Origin: Dichetophora obliterata
Taxonomy: Eukaryota > Arthropoda > Insecta > Diptera > Sciomyzidae
DNA length: 64,000 nucleotides
Assembly (NCBI GenBank): GCA_963920525.1
Contig: OY986438.1
Coordinates: forward strand, 121,868,920 to 121,932,919
Direction of reading: 5' to 3'
A program made the position numbers and the translations under genes. Below the pieces are notes generated by a model. The model saw nothing but the letters and a program-made list of their open reading frames with translations, made no database searches and was not told the DNA's origin. This document shows positions 44,686 through 56,187 of this stretch, piece by piece (position 1 is the first letter of the stretch; each line of letters opens with the position of its first letter).

Positions 44686-46724
44686 CAAACAATTTAAGAA
44701 GCATAAGTCTCGCAGACGTAGGTTATCAAGGCAGGGTTAAAGTTAAAGAAGTTAGTTCTTAGTGTACTAACATTAATAACTAAATAAATTAACATCAACA
44801 TTAACATACACATAAACAATGTTTATTAAACATTAACAACAACATTCACATAAACATAACCATTAGCAATAACGTTAACGTTAACGTTAGCATTAACATA
44901 AAATACTATTTTAATAATTTTATATGTTTTATTTTTTATAAATTATTAAGCCCGTGAACCAAATCTTTTTTTTTAAGTTATTTATGAACAATTTAACTTT
45001 ATTAACTTTATTGGAATTATTAATTCATCAGATTAAAAGGTCTCATAAAAATTAAAATTTTTTTCTTAAATGTGTTTACTTAAGTATTAAAAAATATAAT
45101 TTAGAAAACATTCATTTGCAAATATGATTTATTAAAACTATCGAACGCTTATATACAAATATACACCAATATATAATTTATTTATAAAATATTAGCTGTA
45201 GATAACAAAAAAAAATTTGGTCGATGCAAGACAATGGTATCACGACCTGTCAAATGTTACTTCCACTTGACTACATAAAAATTACTGAAATTAATCAGCG
45301 TATCTCGCTTATTAACTAAAATCTTCAAATTACGAAAAAACGTACATGTTTGGTTACATTAACGAACTCATTCATGAAAGAACAAGTAACAACATTTTTA
45401 AACACATATTCTAAGTAATTCATATTGTTTTTTAAATTTTATTTTTAATTTATTTTTAATTATTTATTATTAATTTATTTATTTTTAAATCATTTGACGA
45501 TTAGAAAATATTTTGTTGTTTTTTTTTTTTGCAAACTCGAACACTTTATCTCAAAATATTTGAAAATTAATTCTTTTGTAGCTTATACAAGGAATAGCTT
45601 TAAAAAAGTTCATGAAATATTACTAATAATGGAAGTGTTTTAAATTGTATCCCTGCCGAACATCAAAATGACATCTGACCTTTATATGCATGAGTGTATA
45701 AAAGTGTGTTTGACGACTCTCAAATGAGCATCAATATGTTACAGATTAAATTCAACTAAACCAAACAATCTCCTCAACAACATGACTGGAATGAATGACG
45801 GCATCTGGACGACATCATTTAAAATGAAGTCATCAAAAACCAAACCTTTTTCTTTACAGCAAACCAGCATGTAAACAAGTATTTTTTATTTTGGTGTATT
45901 TAATAAAATACAATAATGAATATAAAATTTTGCACTATAATGTATATTAAATTTTGCCAACCATAAAATTTAAATTAATTAATAACAGTTTTACTCAAAT
46001 TTATCTCATGGCGCCCTCCTGCTGAGTCGACCAACTAACCAATCAACCGACCGACAAACCGCCTATTTTAAACACGCAAAAAACATCGCCACCGGCGCCG
46101 AGCAGTCAAAATTGGCATGAGTTTGTCTTCTTTTGCATATAGCAAGAAAGAAAAAATAAAATAAAAAAGAAGAAAAATACAACGTGATAAATGTAAGTGT
46201 AACGCGTAAACATGACGAAAGCAATTTCCGCTGTAACTCAGAGAGATGCGGCGGCGGGGTGGTTGGCGTATGCATTAAACTAAGATAACTTTATTTCTGG
46301 TATTTGATGGTGAAAATCAACCAACCCATATCTACCACACTCACACACACACACACACCATTCCTGCAGGATATTTTGCCAATTGTCGTTAGACTTGAGC
46401 ATAAGTGAGAACGGGCGAGTTACGGTGAAAAGGAATGAGTTGTCTAGATTTTGGATAAGGAATTTGTATATAGATATAGACATGTGTAATGCAAATAGGG
46501 GAGATGTAGAGGGGTAAAATAAAATTAATAATATTTTAGGCATATTCAGTCTGGCAAGAATTCAGAATGGGGAGAAAATTGGTCTGACGACTATGAGTTT
46601 TATCGATCTGCGACAAGTGGTTGTTGTCTGGCATAACCTTATGCTTGGGGTAAAATTTTAAAAATGATTTTATATAAAACTGAATATTTAAAAATCATTA
46701 TATCTTGTAATGTAAACTATTTTA
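44368..46724. other. Spacer, no gene seen
   Basis: The sequence is AT-rich up to 45650, with a decayed CATTAA-type field at 44770-44900 matching the microsatellite at 37.3 kb. 45660-46560 is of higher complexity, with a short CA run at 46342-46358, and resembles single-copy fly DNA. Short open frames on the minus strand (46063-46543) show no domain. Confidence 0.45.
44654..44686. repeat. (GA)n microsatellite
   Basis: A run of AG dinucleotides with one AAAG interruption. Confidence 0.9.
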
Positions 46725-47318
46725 TTTTTTATTATTTATTATTATTTTTATTTATTGAATTATGATGGTGTACAACAAGACTTAGACTTTCTTAGTACTT
46801 CATTGGAGTGTAACAATTCGTTTAGAACTATTTAAAATAACAATATCAAAAAACGAACTCAATACAAAATGATAAACTATATGAAACAAAAGAAACATCT
46901 AGGAATTAAATAACTTAATTAAATTATTAATTAAATTAGGTAACAAACATAAATAAAGTTATACGGTATAGCAAAGTTATACTAGATAGAGAAGTAAGGC
47001 ACAGATAAAGAAGAAAGAATAAAACAGACATATTTTTTTGATTTAAGGATTTGAAGTAGTTAAAGATGCATTAATGCATTCCAAAGTTTCATGGTACTGA
47101 TGAAAAAATCTGCTACTGTTAAGGTAATTACACCTAGGAACAACACAGTTTGTTGACCGTTGAGATTGGGCAAACTGCAGTTTTATATAAAGGTTTGGGT
47201 GCGGACAATATTGAGAAGAAATAAAATGTTGCGGATGTTCAAATAAATACTCAACCAGTCCATAGCCAAGAATGCCTTTACTTCTCAGAGAAATATGGTC
47301 ATAACGATTGACTCCATA
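46725..47318 (-). pseudogene. 3' end of a jockey/CR1-like non-LTR retroelement
   Basis: On the minus strand from 47318 the frame reads YGVNRYDHISLRSKGILG, then LYIKLQFAQSQRSTNC and PRCNYLNSS. A one-base shift gives FFISTMKLWNALMHL and a stop near 47059. The RYDHIS, FARSxR and RLWNxLP-like blocks are the standard C-terminus of jockey/CR1-type ORF2 proteins. The non-coding remainder runs to an ATT-rich tract near 46725-46760 that would be the retroelement's A-rich 3' tail. The 5' side is cut by the mariner inserted at 47321. The reverse transcriptase pseudogene at 61.4-63.2 kb ends at the matching point of the protein. Confidence 0.7.
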
Positions 47319-47369
47319 TAAAGGGTGTTTTTTATAGAGTGATACAAGTTTAAATCATAATAAAACATA

Positions 47370-48162
47370 CGCTGAAAAATAACATACTTTAAAATTAAAC
47401 AAAAAATTTTAAAATAGAAATTTAATTCATTTACGTTTCTACAAAACAAAATTTAAAACAAGCGTGTTAAATTTTCAACTATAAATTCATTTCTGTTTTT
47501 TGTATAATATTCTGTTATTATTGCCTTCCAATAACAAAAAATACGTCGCTTTCAGAGATTGAATTGAAAAAATTATGCATAGTAGAATCATTGAAAATTA
47601 TTGCCAGACACATGAGACCACGATTATACATTTGATTGTTTGAAAATACTTTTGAATTAGTCTTACAAATATTGAACATAAGATGAAATAGAAACTCATT
47701 AATTATTTTGATATTTAAAATATTTCAAGCCGCAATAAAACGAAAACTTCATCAAATTATGCCAAAAAATTTGTTATTCGGGGGTCCCATGGGTCGCTGA
47801 TCACGAATCCGACTTCGAAAACTCGAAAAATTTTAAAAAATTACATCGCAAAAGTGGCGGTTTAATTTATTTGTTTTAAATTTAATAACAATATTTTTAA
47901 ATTATGTTTTAAAATGTTTGTTTTAAATGTTAAAGGTTTTGCATTAAATGTTTTGTTTAAATAAATGTGTTTAAACTTAAAATTTTTACACTCAAAGGAT
48001 ATTTAAAAACATTGTTTTGAAAACAAAAACTGATGTTTTAAATTAAACTTTAAAAACATTTGTGTTTAACTTAAATAAAATTGTTTCAAGCTCTATTTCA
48101 AAAACGAATTCGTTTAATATGAACACAATTTCATTTAATTTTAACACATATTTCCTTCAGTG
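47370..48162. mobile_element. 793-bp TIR element nested in the mariner, TA duplication
   Basis: The ends are CGCTGAAAAATAACAT and, inverted from the right, CACTGAAGGAAATATG. They sit between TA and TA (47368-47369 and 48163-48164). The uninterrupted opposite arm of the mariner shows the empty site ACATAGTAATAT, which confirms the insertion point. The interior is rich in TTTAAA/AAATTTA and has no coding region. The class is a non-autonomous element using TA targets; the driving family is unknown. Confidence 0.7.
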
Positions 48163-48221
48163 TAGTAATATATTTTTAATATCAATGAAACGGGCTTTAT
48201 TGGATAGAAAATTTTATGACA

Positions 48222-48664
48222 TTAATGTTTAAATATGATTTCGGCCATGTGGCCGCTACGGCTAGCGCGTACAAGGCACAATCTGGAACACCAATTTTCA
48301 CAAACTTTTCGCAGCATTTGCGGCCGTATCTCGCCGATAACTCTTCGAATGTTGATTTCCAGGTGTTCAATTGCTTGTGGTTTATCGACGTAGACAAGTG
48401 ACTTTTCATAACCGCAAAGAAAATAATCCAATGGGGTTAAATCACACGATCTTGGGGGCCAACTAATTGGGCCATTTCGTGAAATTATTTTTTTGTCAAA
48501 AGTTTCCTTGAGTAAATCAATTGTAGCGCCCGCTGTGTGGCATGTGGCTCCGTCCTGTTGGATCCACATATCAGCAAGATTAATGCCAGCTAATTGAGGT
48601 ACGAAAAAACTTCGAATCATGTTCCTATACCGTTCACCATTGACAGTAACATTCTGACCATCAT
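48222..48664 (-). pseudogene. Mariner transposase, C-terminal half
   Basis: Read from 48664 the protein starts at NDGQNVTVNGERYRNM, inside the catalytic domain. It continues through MWIQQDGATCHTAG (second catalytic aspartate) and PPRSCDLTPLDYFLCGY (third). It ends with GEIRPQMLRKVCENW and SRSGHMAEIIFKH. Counting residues between the aspartate of QQD and that of PLD gives 41, hence DD41D. For comparison the mariner Mos1 has 34 at the equivalent spacing. The frame is open throughout. The first catalytic aspartate and the DNA-binding domain are missing. The open frame extends upstream to 48845 only because the reversed duplicate happens to be open too. Confidence 0.88.
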
Positions 48665-48665
48665 T

Positions 48666-48806
48666 CTGGAAATCAACATTCGAAGAGTTATCGGCGAGAT
48701 ACGGCCGCGAATGCTGCGAAAAGTTTGTGAAAATTGGTGTTCCAGATTGCACCTTGTACGCGCCAGCCGTAGCGGCCACCTGACCGAAATCATATTTAAA
48801 CATTAA
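48666..48806 (+). pseudogene. Inverted duplicate of the mariner C-terminus
   Basis: The plus strand reads LEINIRRVIGEIRPRMLRK, NWCSRLHLVRASRSGH and EIIFKH. These are the last 45 or so codons of the same transposase, duplicated in opposite orientation to the copy at 48222-48380. It is the right arm of the snap-back structure and not a separate gene. Confidence 0.88.
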
Positions 48807-48912
48807 TGTCAAAAAATTTTCTATCCAATAAAGCCTGATATTCATTGATATTAAAAATATATTACTATGTTGTATTATGATTTAAACTTGTATCACTCTA
48901 TAAAAAACACCC

Positions 48913-49834
48913 ATGAGAGTAGCTATCATGCATTGCATTCTCTTTCAACGAATATGCAAAATGTGGACTCGCTCAAAAGTAAACTTCGCTAAGCTTGCTA
49001 TTCAACCACTGTATTGCTTAAGAAACTCGCTGTAACGAATAGATAAAGCTACAAACACTCAGCCTCTCAAAGCTCCTCACTCGCCCTATTCGCATGACTC
49101 TCAATGCTTGAGCGAATCACAGCGAGTCATCTACGCAGTTAGCTACTGCGCTGATTTCAACTACGCTGATGTTTATCCTGCAGAGGAAATAAAAAGGAAT
49201 GACTGCAAGATGAATGTCGCAGGATTCAATTACAAAGATCATGAACACCAGCTAGAATAGATTTGCCTGCATATAAAAGGTTTTTTCAAATTTTTTCCCA
49301 ATAAGACATGCGGCGACAATGAAATACAGAGCACCATGCAAATTTTTTTGTTACAAGGCAAATTGCGCAACTCAAAGCATTTGGCGAGTCCCATTAACAA
49401 CGTAGCTCTATCTCGAAGCAGGCAGAATTTTCACTATATTCGCAATGTTTGTTCGTAGACTCTCACAACTCTCAGCTGAATCGCGAAGCAGGCATAATGA
49501 TCATTATATTCACTATGTTTGTTCGTTAATTCGCCCAACCCTCAACGTGAGGATCGAGGCAAGCACATATTGTAGAGCAAAGAGTGAGAGCATAATTTGC
49601 ACTCAACATTAAAAAAGAGAGTGAGTTAATGCGAAGCAAACAAAATTATTTGAGGAATGCGAATGCCTGAGAGAACAGAAAATGTAGTGCAGAAGGAGAG
49701 TGAGTTATGAAGCGAAGCGCTTGTTGCAGATCTCTGAAATAGACATTAAATCGACTAAGGAGAGGATGCCGATCAAGTATATACTTACTTTTTCATAACT
49801 GCCACCCTACCTTATGGGCGCATTAGTCGTATTC
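48913..49834. other. Spacer with a 70-bp tandem duplication
   Basis: Units start at 49411 and 49481 (CGAAGCAGGC ... ATATTC...ATGTTTGTTCGT), followed by a decayed third near 49553. GAGTGAG words recur to 49710. A partial copy of the dispersed fly repeat lies at 49735-49830 (ATCGACTAAGGAGAGGATGC, GATCAAGTATATACT). No gene. Confidence 0.5.
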
Positions 49835-49837
49835 ACA

Positions 49838-49998
49838 TCAGTAAAGAGACAAAGGCGTGGATGAAAGTCAAAAATGTTGATAGGAACGATTGGTCTACGT
49901 GTTCGCCCGATCTTAGTCTTATCGAGAAAATCTGGGCAATTTTAGTTTGACGGATATATGCAAATAATCCAAAATGTACCCCCATAGCCGTGTTTAAG
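49838..49998 (+). pseudogene. Tc1-like transposase scrap
   Basis: The plus strand reads KAWMKVKNVDRNDW, then CSPDLSLIEKIWAILV, a TGA, and RIYANNPKC. The SPDLxxIExxW block is the Tc1 signature holding the catalytic glutamate; here the usual asparagine-proline before IE is changed to serine-leucine. Only the last ~50 codons remain and the similarity ends abruptly near 49998. Confidence 0.7.
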
Positions 49999-49999
49999 T

Positions 50000-51015
50000 G
50001 TAGCGCTCATAATTCGGACTCTGAAAAGAGCCTTATTGAAGAGGATTTTATGAGTTTCCTAATATTTATGAGTTTTCAAAGAGAGTATCTTTTGTTTTTT
50101 CATAAAGTACACTCCTGAAAAGAACACATTTCGGACAGTTTTTGGATTACTTCAGTTAAGGGCTCTGAAAAAACTCGAATTTAAGATTATTTTGTGTAAA
50201 GACTCCTGAATATGAGTTTCTTATGTGTATTTTCTGTATTTACAATATACGAGCTTCTAAAAACATTCAAATTGGGAGCATTTTCGGAGTAGAAATTTAA
50301 AGAAAAAAAAGCATGCTTTTAAATACTGTTCATTCACTTGAAATTTTATTCGGTTTTGTCATCGTGTTTACATAAGGTGTTTTTAAATATGCGTAAAACT
50401 TTATATTTCAGCAAAGGAATAGCGGTGATTTTTAAGGAGCAATCAGCTTTTTCTGACACTGTTTTCAAAAATAAAATTTTAACATAACAATTGAAAAATT
50501 CAGCTTTATTCCAGCACGTGAAGAGTGGCTTGTTTTAAAGAAAACTTTGCTGTTTTTTGCCACTTTTAGGAGTCTTTTATGAAACCATAAAATTCTAATA
50601 AGTGTCATTAAAGAGTCTTTTACGATTCTTATTGATGCTCATAATTGATGCTTATGATTATTTTATTAAGAAGAAGAGGGCAAAAAGAGGAATCTTAAAA
50701 GAGTATATTGAGAGTCACATTGATGCCTCTTAAAAGCGGCCAGTTTCAAAAGAAATCTAGCACATTTTTAAACTTTTAAGAGTCTATTATGAGTTTTAAA
50801 ATGTCAATATAAGACTCATAAAAGAGTCCGAAAAAATTACTTTTGAGTCAAAAAAGTATCATTTTGTACTCTTATTAGAGCTCTTAAAGAGTGATCACTT
50901 TCAAAGGAAAAACTGCTCTTTTATGAAACTTACAGAACTCATTATGAAGGCTCAGGCTCCAACAAATGAGTCATAAAAGAGTCTTAAAAGACTCATATGG
51001 TTTGCAGGGCTTTCA
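50000..51015. repeat. Field of AAGACTC / GAGTCTT repeats, probable element
   Basis: GAGTCTTTTA, AAGAGTCATT and their reverse complements recur more than fifteen times in 1 kb, in both orientations, with GACTCTGAAAAGAGCC near the left edge and GTCTTAAAAGACTCATATGG near the right. This suggests a transposon whose ends are built from many short subterminal repeats. I cannot fix terminal repeats or a duplication, and no protein is encoded. Confidence 0.45.
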
Positions 51016-51039
51016 TCTTATATATTATTAATACGCAAA

Positions 51040-53160
51040 CATCGAATATTGTCGTACACAATATGGAATATGGACAATAGAACGTATATCATTCGAAAGG
51101 TAGGGCACCGTAGATGTGCCGAATCATGTTAGATTTTAAATTTATGACCTCTGATCCGAAATATTAATGTTGAAAGTTTATATTAATTTAAATAAGGGAT
51201 CTCAGGGCTCGAAAGAGGTAGAATGGTAAATGATGTATCGGATGTAGGTGTAAATGAGGAGGCTTGCACAATATGATTAGATTTTAGATTGGTGGCCTTT
51301 GACATGAAATATGAGCGTAAAAAGAAAATTTCTTTAATAATAGCTAAACTAAGAGATGGTAGAACATGATATAAGAACAAATTTTAGACATTGGTAATAT
51401 ATGCAAAAATAATTCAGACATTTTTCGCCAACTCTTACGGATACCCTACAATAAGCACCTTTTTATGTGAAATGTGTGAATATATATTGTGATAGTGAAA
51501 ATTCTTACGAATAGTAAATTTGAAAAATTCCCATTATTTTGACATCAATATTATTCCGATATCTCGAAAGTCGTTGATTAAAAAAATACCGCTGTACGGA
51601 AAGCTTTTGGGTATTATTATTTTTTACAGATAATGTGTTCAAAAGAAATTTCCTTTATTTACATCAAAACTATTGCGATAATATGAAAATTTCAGATTTT
51701 CTTAGTACAACACATTTTCTTACAGCAAGGCCTCAGAATGATAAAAAAAAACTATTGAAGTTTCAAGTTTTGATTTTGCAATATTTTGCATATTTAGCGC
51801 TACCTCACCAATTCTTTGTTATATATTGTTTTCAAAAAGTCACTAAAATATTCAATATTCGCTCCAAAAATAGGTCAAAAGTTGGTTTTGTTTTATTTTT
51901 TTTTTTAAATTTTAATTTCTCACTCTTTCATATGACATATCATTTATCCGCAAAAATAACTTCGCTTTGACAAAAAACTCATTAAAAATAATGGGCATTG
52001 GCCTGGATTTCTTTGGCGAAAATGAATTTTTCCAAAATGTTGTTTTAATATTTTTTCTAAAGTAATACAGCTTCCAAAATAATTTTGGTGAAGAAATTTT
52101 CTTAATATCTCTTATTAATCAAAAGCTAAAGCAAAATGTATATTTTTGTACCGTGAAGTACGAAAGCGGTCGTAGATTTTTTAGTATTTATTATAAATGG
52201 AGGGGAAGAAATCATTTAGCATTCAAAAGGTATTGCTGACAATGAACAAAATTGGACTGGTGACCTGTGATCCAAAATATGAGCGTTAAAAAAAATTAAT
52301 TTTGCTTTACGAAAAATCTTTAACCATGAGAGAAACTATGATGTGTTTAAAGGAAATGTTGAAGACGCAAACATAATTATACATTTGGCTCCTCTAAAAA
52401 TCACCTCAAGTGTAATAACAGCTATGAACTGTTTTCGGCAATTTTCTTCATTTATAGAGTTTTTTGTAGATGTCCCAAAAGACTTACTGAAAGGGGTAGA
52501 TATGTTTGGAAGAAATGTTGATAGGAATAATAACAGAGCCATCTCATACATTTTACTCCTCTCGATGTTAATTCGGAATTCATAAACTCTGTTGGAGAAA
52601 GTTTTGCAAAGCAGTTCTTCCAGTGAAGCTACGGAATGACAAAGTTTGTGTTAATTTTAATGCGATAGCAGCAAAGTGTATGTTTGTGTTTGCATTTACT
52701 TACACAATCTTCACCGCTACAAAAATAGCAAACGAGTATTATCATCTACGCTATGCATCTTTAACGTAGGTTTTCTCAAATCTACGGTACAGTGCCTTAA
52801 CATACGCTACATTAGTGTTAACTTTGGTTTACTGCTTTACAGATAGTTGGTCGTTTTTCGGCCACTTTTAATGCATCACTTTTAATGGGGCGTATTTTTT
52901 AGTTTTAACTCAAAGTACATTTTTAATATCAAAGCGTATGTATAAAAACATCAAGTCAATATAGTAATTTTTATGGAATTTTTTTGAAAGGTTTTGAAAT
53001 TGTGATGAATTCTTATATAGAAGGTAGGCGCAGTTATTTGCGAAATTTGAAGGCATTGTATTGGTTTTAGTAGAATTTAAAGGTTAAATAAAACTAAACC
53101 GTTTTCATAAGGTGACTTTGTACGGGAAGCGGACTTGAATTTCAATATATTTTAATAAAT
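51040..53160. other. Spacer with degenerate repeated phrases
   Basis: A loose phrase, TGACCTxTGATCCxAAATATxAxxGTTxAAA, preceded by TTAGATTTT or AAATTGGACT, occurs near 51145, 51293 and 52255. That indicates an old, diverged repeat. The rest is AT-rich. Open frames at 51635-51970 and 52336-52585 have no recognisable domain and lie on overlapping strands. Confidence 0.4.
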
Positions 53161-53164
53161 TTCA

Positions 53165-53310
53165 TACTTAATCTCACAGACGGATATGTCCTAATGGACT
53201 CAGGACGCGATACTGATATACTTTGATATATCCGACACGCCTATTTATGGTAATTCCAAACGGAGTGACAAAGTTAATATACCTCTTCGACGTACGTGTG
53301 GGATATTTAT
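53165..53310 (+). repeat. Second copy of the dispersed fly repeat
   Basis: CACAGACGGATATGTCC, ACTGATATACTTTGATATA, CGACACGCC, AACGGAGTGACAAAGTTAAT and CGTGTGGGAT occur in the same order as at 32230-32395, with an interval of similar length. Confidence 0.6.
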
Positions 53311-53403
53311 ATCATTAATAATTTGATAAACCTAAAAAAAAAGAATATTTGAATGTATCAAGGCTAAGGGAGCACTAATAAATGATTAAAATTAAGAAAA
53401 ATG

Positions 53404-54665
53404 TAGGGGAAAGTGGTGCAGATTTGACACCTTTTTACGGGGTCATATTTCTCGTATATTTTGGGCAAAAATTTAGAGTTTAGTGATTGGTCGCAAACAT
53501 TCATTATTGATCTCAGTAATTGAGTAACCAATAACCTATAATAAAAAGTGTATCTACCTTATTCAACCCTTTTTTTAAGAAAAAGTAAATTTGTCAAATG
53601 TGTCCCGTGGAAGGGGCACCCATGACTTTTGAAGAGAAGCATTTGACAAGTATGTTTCTCATTAAGAACTCGAAATACCAGCTTATAAAATGTTTATACT
53701 GAAACTACATAATATTATTTATACGTAGCGCACAAGCAAAACCACAAAATCAATGCAACGAATAACAGTGGACTTAAGTTTTGCAAAATGCAAAATGCAA
53801 AAGGTGTAATTACAGAAAATGCAATATCTCTGTTAATACTTCAAAATACTAATTTTTTTTTACTGATTCTGAAAAGTGAAAAACATATAAATTTTTTTGG
53901 TTTACCGCTTATTAGGCTCCGAGAGGGAGAACTTTTGAACCAAAAATGGCAACTTTTTCATAAAAGTTCATACATTAAATTTTTTTCTTACACATTTTAA
54001 AAAAACAGTTTTTTTAAAAAAAAATTATCTCTATTCTATACAATAAAAAACATTGCGTTACCACAACAACAATACGAATTTTGATGCACCTCCTGGATAC
54101 TTTCAAAATATATAATTTTTTTCCATAACGGTATCATTTCTTTTTGGCGTGAAATTAGTCATGTGTATGTACATTTGTGTATTTGTATATTGTTAGTAAT
54201 AAAAAAATGTAATAGAAGTAAAAAAAGTAAAAGCTTCGTGATGTGGAAGATGAATTTTCAGGACACGGCAACTTTAATTCAATTTCGTTGCGTAAAGTCA
54301 GAGTGATATTTTCAACAACTTTGTCAAAAGTGTCCCTTTTAAAAACGTCAATTGTGCCCCATGTCACGCTCTCGGTGACTTTTTATATATATTTTCCCTT
54401 TTTATTTAGTTATATTAATATTCATCTGAATATGTAAATAAATAAAGATTTATTCTTACCTTTTTTAATAAAACACTTTGATATAACACAAAAACACGAG
54501 TTACGTTTTTTCGACTTATGTAAAAAGTGTCAAACTTTGTGACACTTCGTGAAATCACATGCTGTCAAATTGCACAAATAAAATTTATTAATGCTATGGT
54601 GCGTTCACACCGAAAAAGTTAAAGTCAGATGTGACCCAAAATCAAATATACCCCACTTTCCCCTA
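53404..54665. mobile_element. 1.26-kb non-autonomous TIR element, AATG duplication
   Basis: TAGGGGAAAGTGGTGCAG at 53404 is matched by the inverse of the right end, TAGGGGAAAGTGGGGTAT. AATG stands immediately outside both ends (53400-53403 and 54666-54669), a 4-bp duplication. TTTGACACC, GTGTCCCGTGG, AAAGTGTCCC and TTGTGCCCC words recur inside in both orientations as subterminal-like repeats. No transposase-like frame is present. A 4-bp duplication is reported for Chapaev-type elements among others; I do not assign a class. Confidence 0.72.
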
Positions 54666-54953
54666 AATGTCTTATATTTAATTTAGGAGTTTTTCTAAAT
54701 TATTAAATTTTCCTTATTTTTTTCTTATTAAAATGTTTAATTTATTATGTATCGATTAATTATCTGCATTGCAACCTTTCTGTTTTTTATAATTAAAAAT
54801 ATGTTTCGACCAATTTTGTTATTGTCTTATGCATAAGATACGCACTGTTTACGAGTATTGATTAATTTTTTGCAAGGAGTGTTTTGTAACGAGCAACTAT
54901 TATTATATACTTAAAACGACTTAATAGCTTAAAGCGATACCAACGGCATTTAA

Positions 54954-55091
54954 CCCTTTATAAGGCAGAGGGAATATTTTTCCCACCAACATAAGTGGTA
55001 AACATCAAATATACAATATAAGTAATATATTTTCACATCGTATTTCACCGAAAATATTGGTGGTAAAATATCAGTTCTGCCTTATAAAGGG
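54954..55091. mobile_element. 138-bp piggyBac-like MITE between TTAA sites
   Basis: TTAA occurs at 54950-54953 and 55092-55095. Inside, CCCTTTATAAGGCAGA is a perfect 16-bp inverted repeat at both ends. TTAA targets with CCC starts are the defining features of the piggyBac superfamily. The 100-bp interior contains a further inverted match, around ATATTTTTCCCACCAA and TTGGTGGTAAAATAT. It is non-coding. Confidence 0.85.
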
Positions 55092-55941
55092 TTAAGAGTA
55101 GCATTAATACCCATAAAATATAAATATTATTAAAAAAAATTTCAAGTTGAGACAAAAGATTCACGAATAACAAAGAAGCCTAGTTTTAACAAATAATTGC
55201 TAAAAACACAGTTTCTCACAAAACGGCAATGGGTTAAAAGATTTAATTTGACTTAAGAGGGGGGGTTTGTTTAGTTTTGTAAAGTAAGACTGCACAACAC
55301 CTGCAAGTTAAAATGAAATACGATCCAAGCAACTGCAAGCCTTTGATAATAAATATTTACCCACGAGACAAGGATAAATGTGTGTGTTTGTATGTGTTGA
55401 GTGATGTGCATTGTAGACAGGTGCAGATTTGTTTGTATATGTGAGTGTTTATGTCAAGCAGAAAATATAATCCTGTTCACCATATTTATATTAAACACAA
55501 TCTTTGGGGTTAAAAAATTTGCATATTTGAAAAATTTTCTAGACACAAACTTGAGTAAGAAGGGCTTAAGTTTAAAGCGCTTAACCTACAAGGTTTCTCT
55601 ATCGGACCGACATACACATAACAAAAAGAAAATCAAAAAGCTTTGTTTATAAATATTTTTCACTATTACTCAATTAACTCTAATAAATTCATAACCAATC
55701 GAAAATATTCATCAGTGCCTTAAAATTAAATACTTTTGGTACGCGGAGTAGAATTTATATAAGAAAATAACAATATGTACAACTTCGTATTATCATATGT
55801 ATCTACATAATTTATAATTTGCTTTCTAGTTTCTGAAAAAAATCCGTTCCGACAAGTTCGTAAGCGAAAAATGTGATTTTTGGTCAAAACTTTCATAATG
55901 ATGTTCATTCTAACTATGAATTAGAAAAAAGTGTTTAGTTA

Positions 55942-56187
55942 AATTTGAACAATTTTGTCATCATTTGAATTTTTTGTAATTTTCTCAGTTTTTGTTTTTT
56001 TAATTTTTTTTTCTAATTATTTTTGATTGAAGATGACTTTTTAGTTTACTTTAATTATATTTCAATTTGAACAATTTTGTCATCATTTCAATTTTTTTGT
56101 AATTTCCTCAGTTTTTGTTTTTTTAATTTTTTTTTCTAATTATTTTTGATTGAAGATGATTTTTTAGTTTACTTTAATTATATTTCA
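55942..56187. repeat. 122-bp tandem duplication
   Basis: The unit beginning AATTTGAACAATTTTGTC at 55942 is repeated at 56064 with only a handful of differences, indicating a recent duplication. Confidence 0.9.

Larger units (their letters stand above)
47321..48912 (-). mobile_element. Second DD41D mariner copy, snap-back form
   Basis: The left end starts AAGGGTGTTTTTTATAGAG after TA (47319-47320); the right end ends in the inverse, with its last two bases changed. Both ends carry the 3' end of the mariner. 47321-47369 plus 48163-48362 (249 bp once the nested insert is removed) is the inverted copy of 48666-48912 (247 bp). Between them lies the second half of the transposase on the minus strand, joined at about 48665 to the reversed duplicate. 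The 5' TIR and N-terminal half of the gene are gone. A 793-bp TIR element is nested in the left arm. Confidence 0.85.

Noticed and set aside
48222..48845. A single 207-codon protein on the minus strand
   Set aside because: Only the part below 48664 is transposase in sense; the N-terminal 60 codons are the antisense of the duplicated C-terminus in the snap-back structure.
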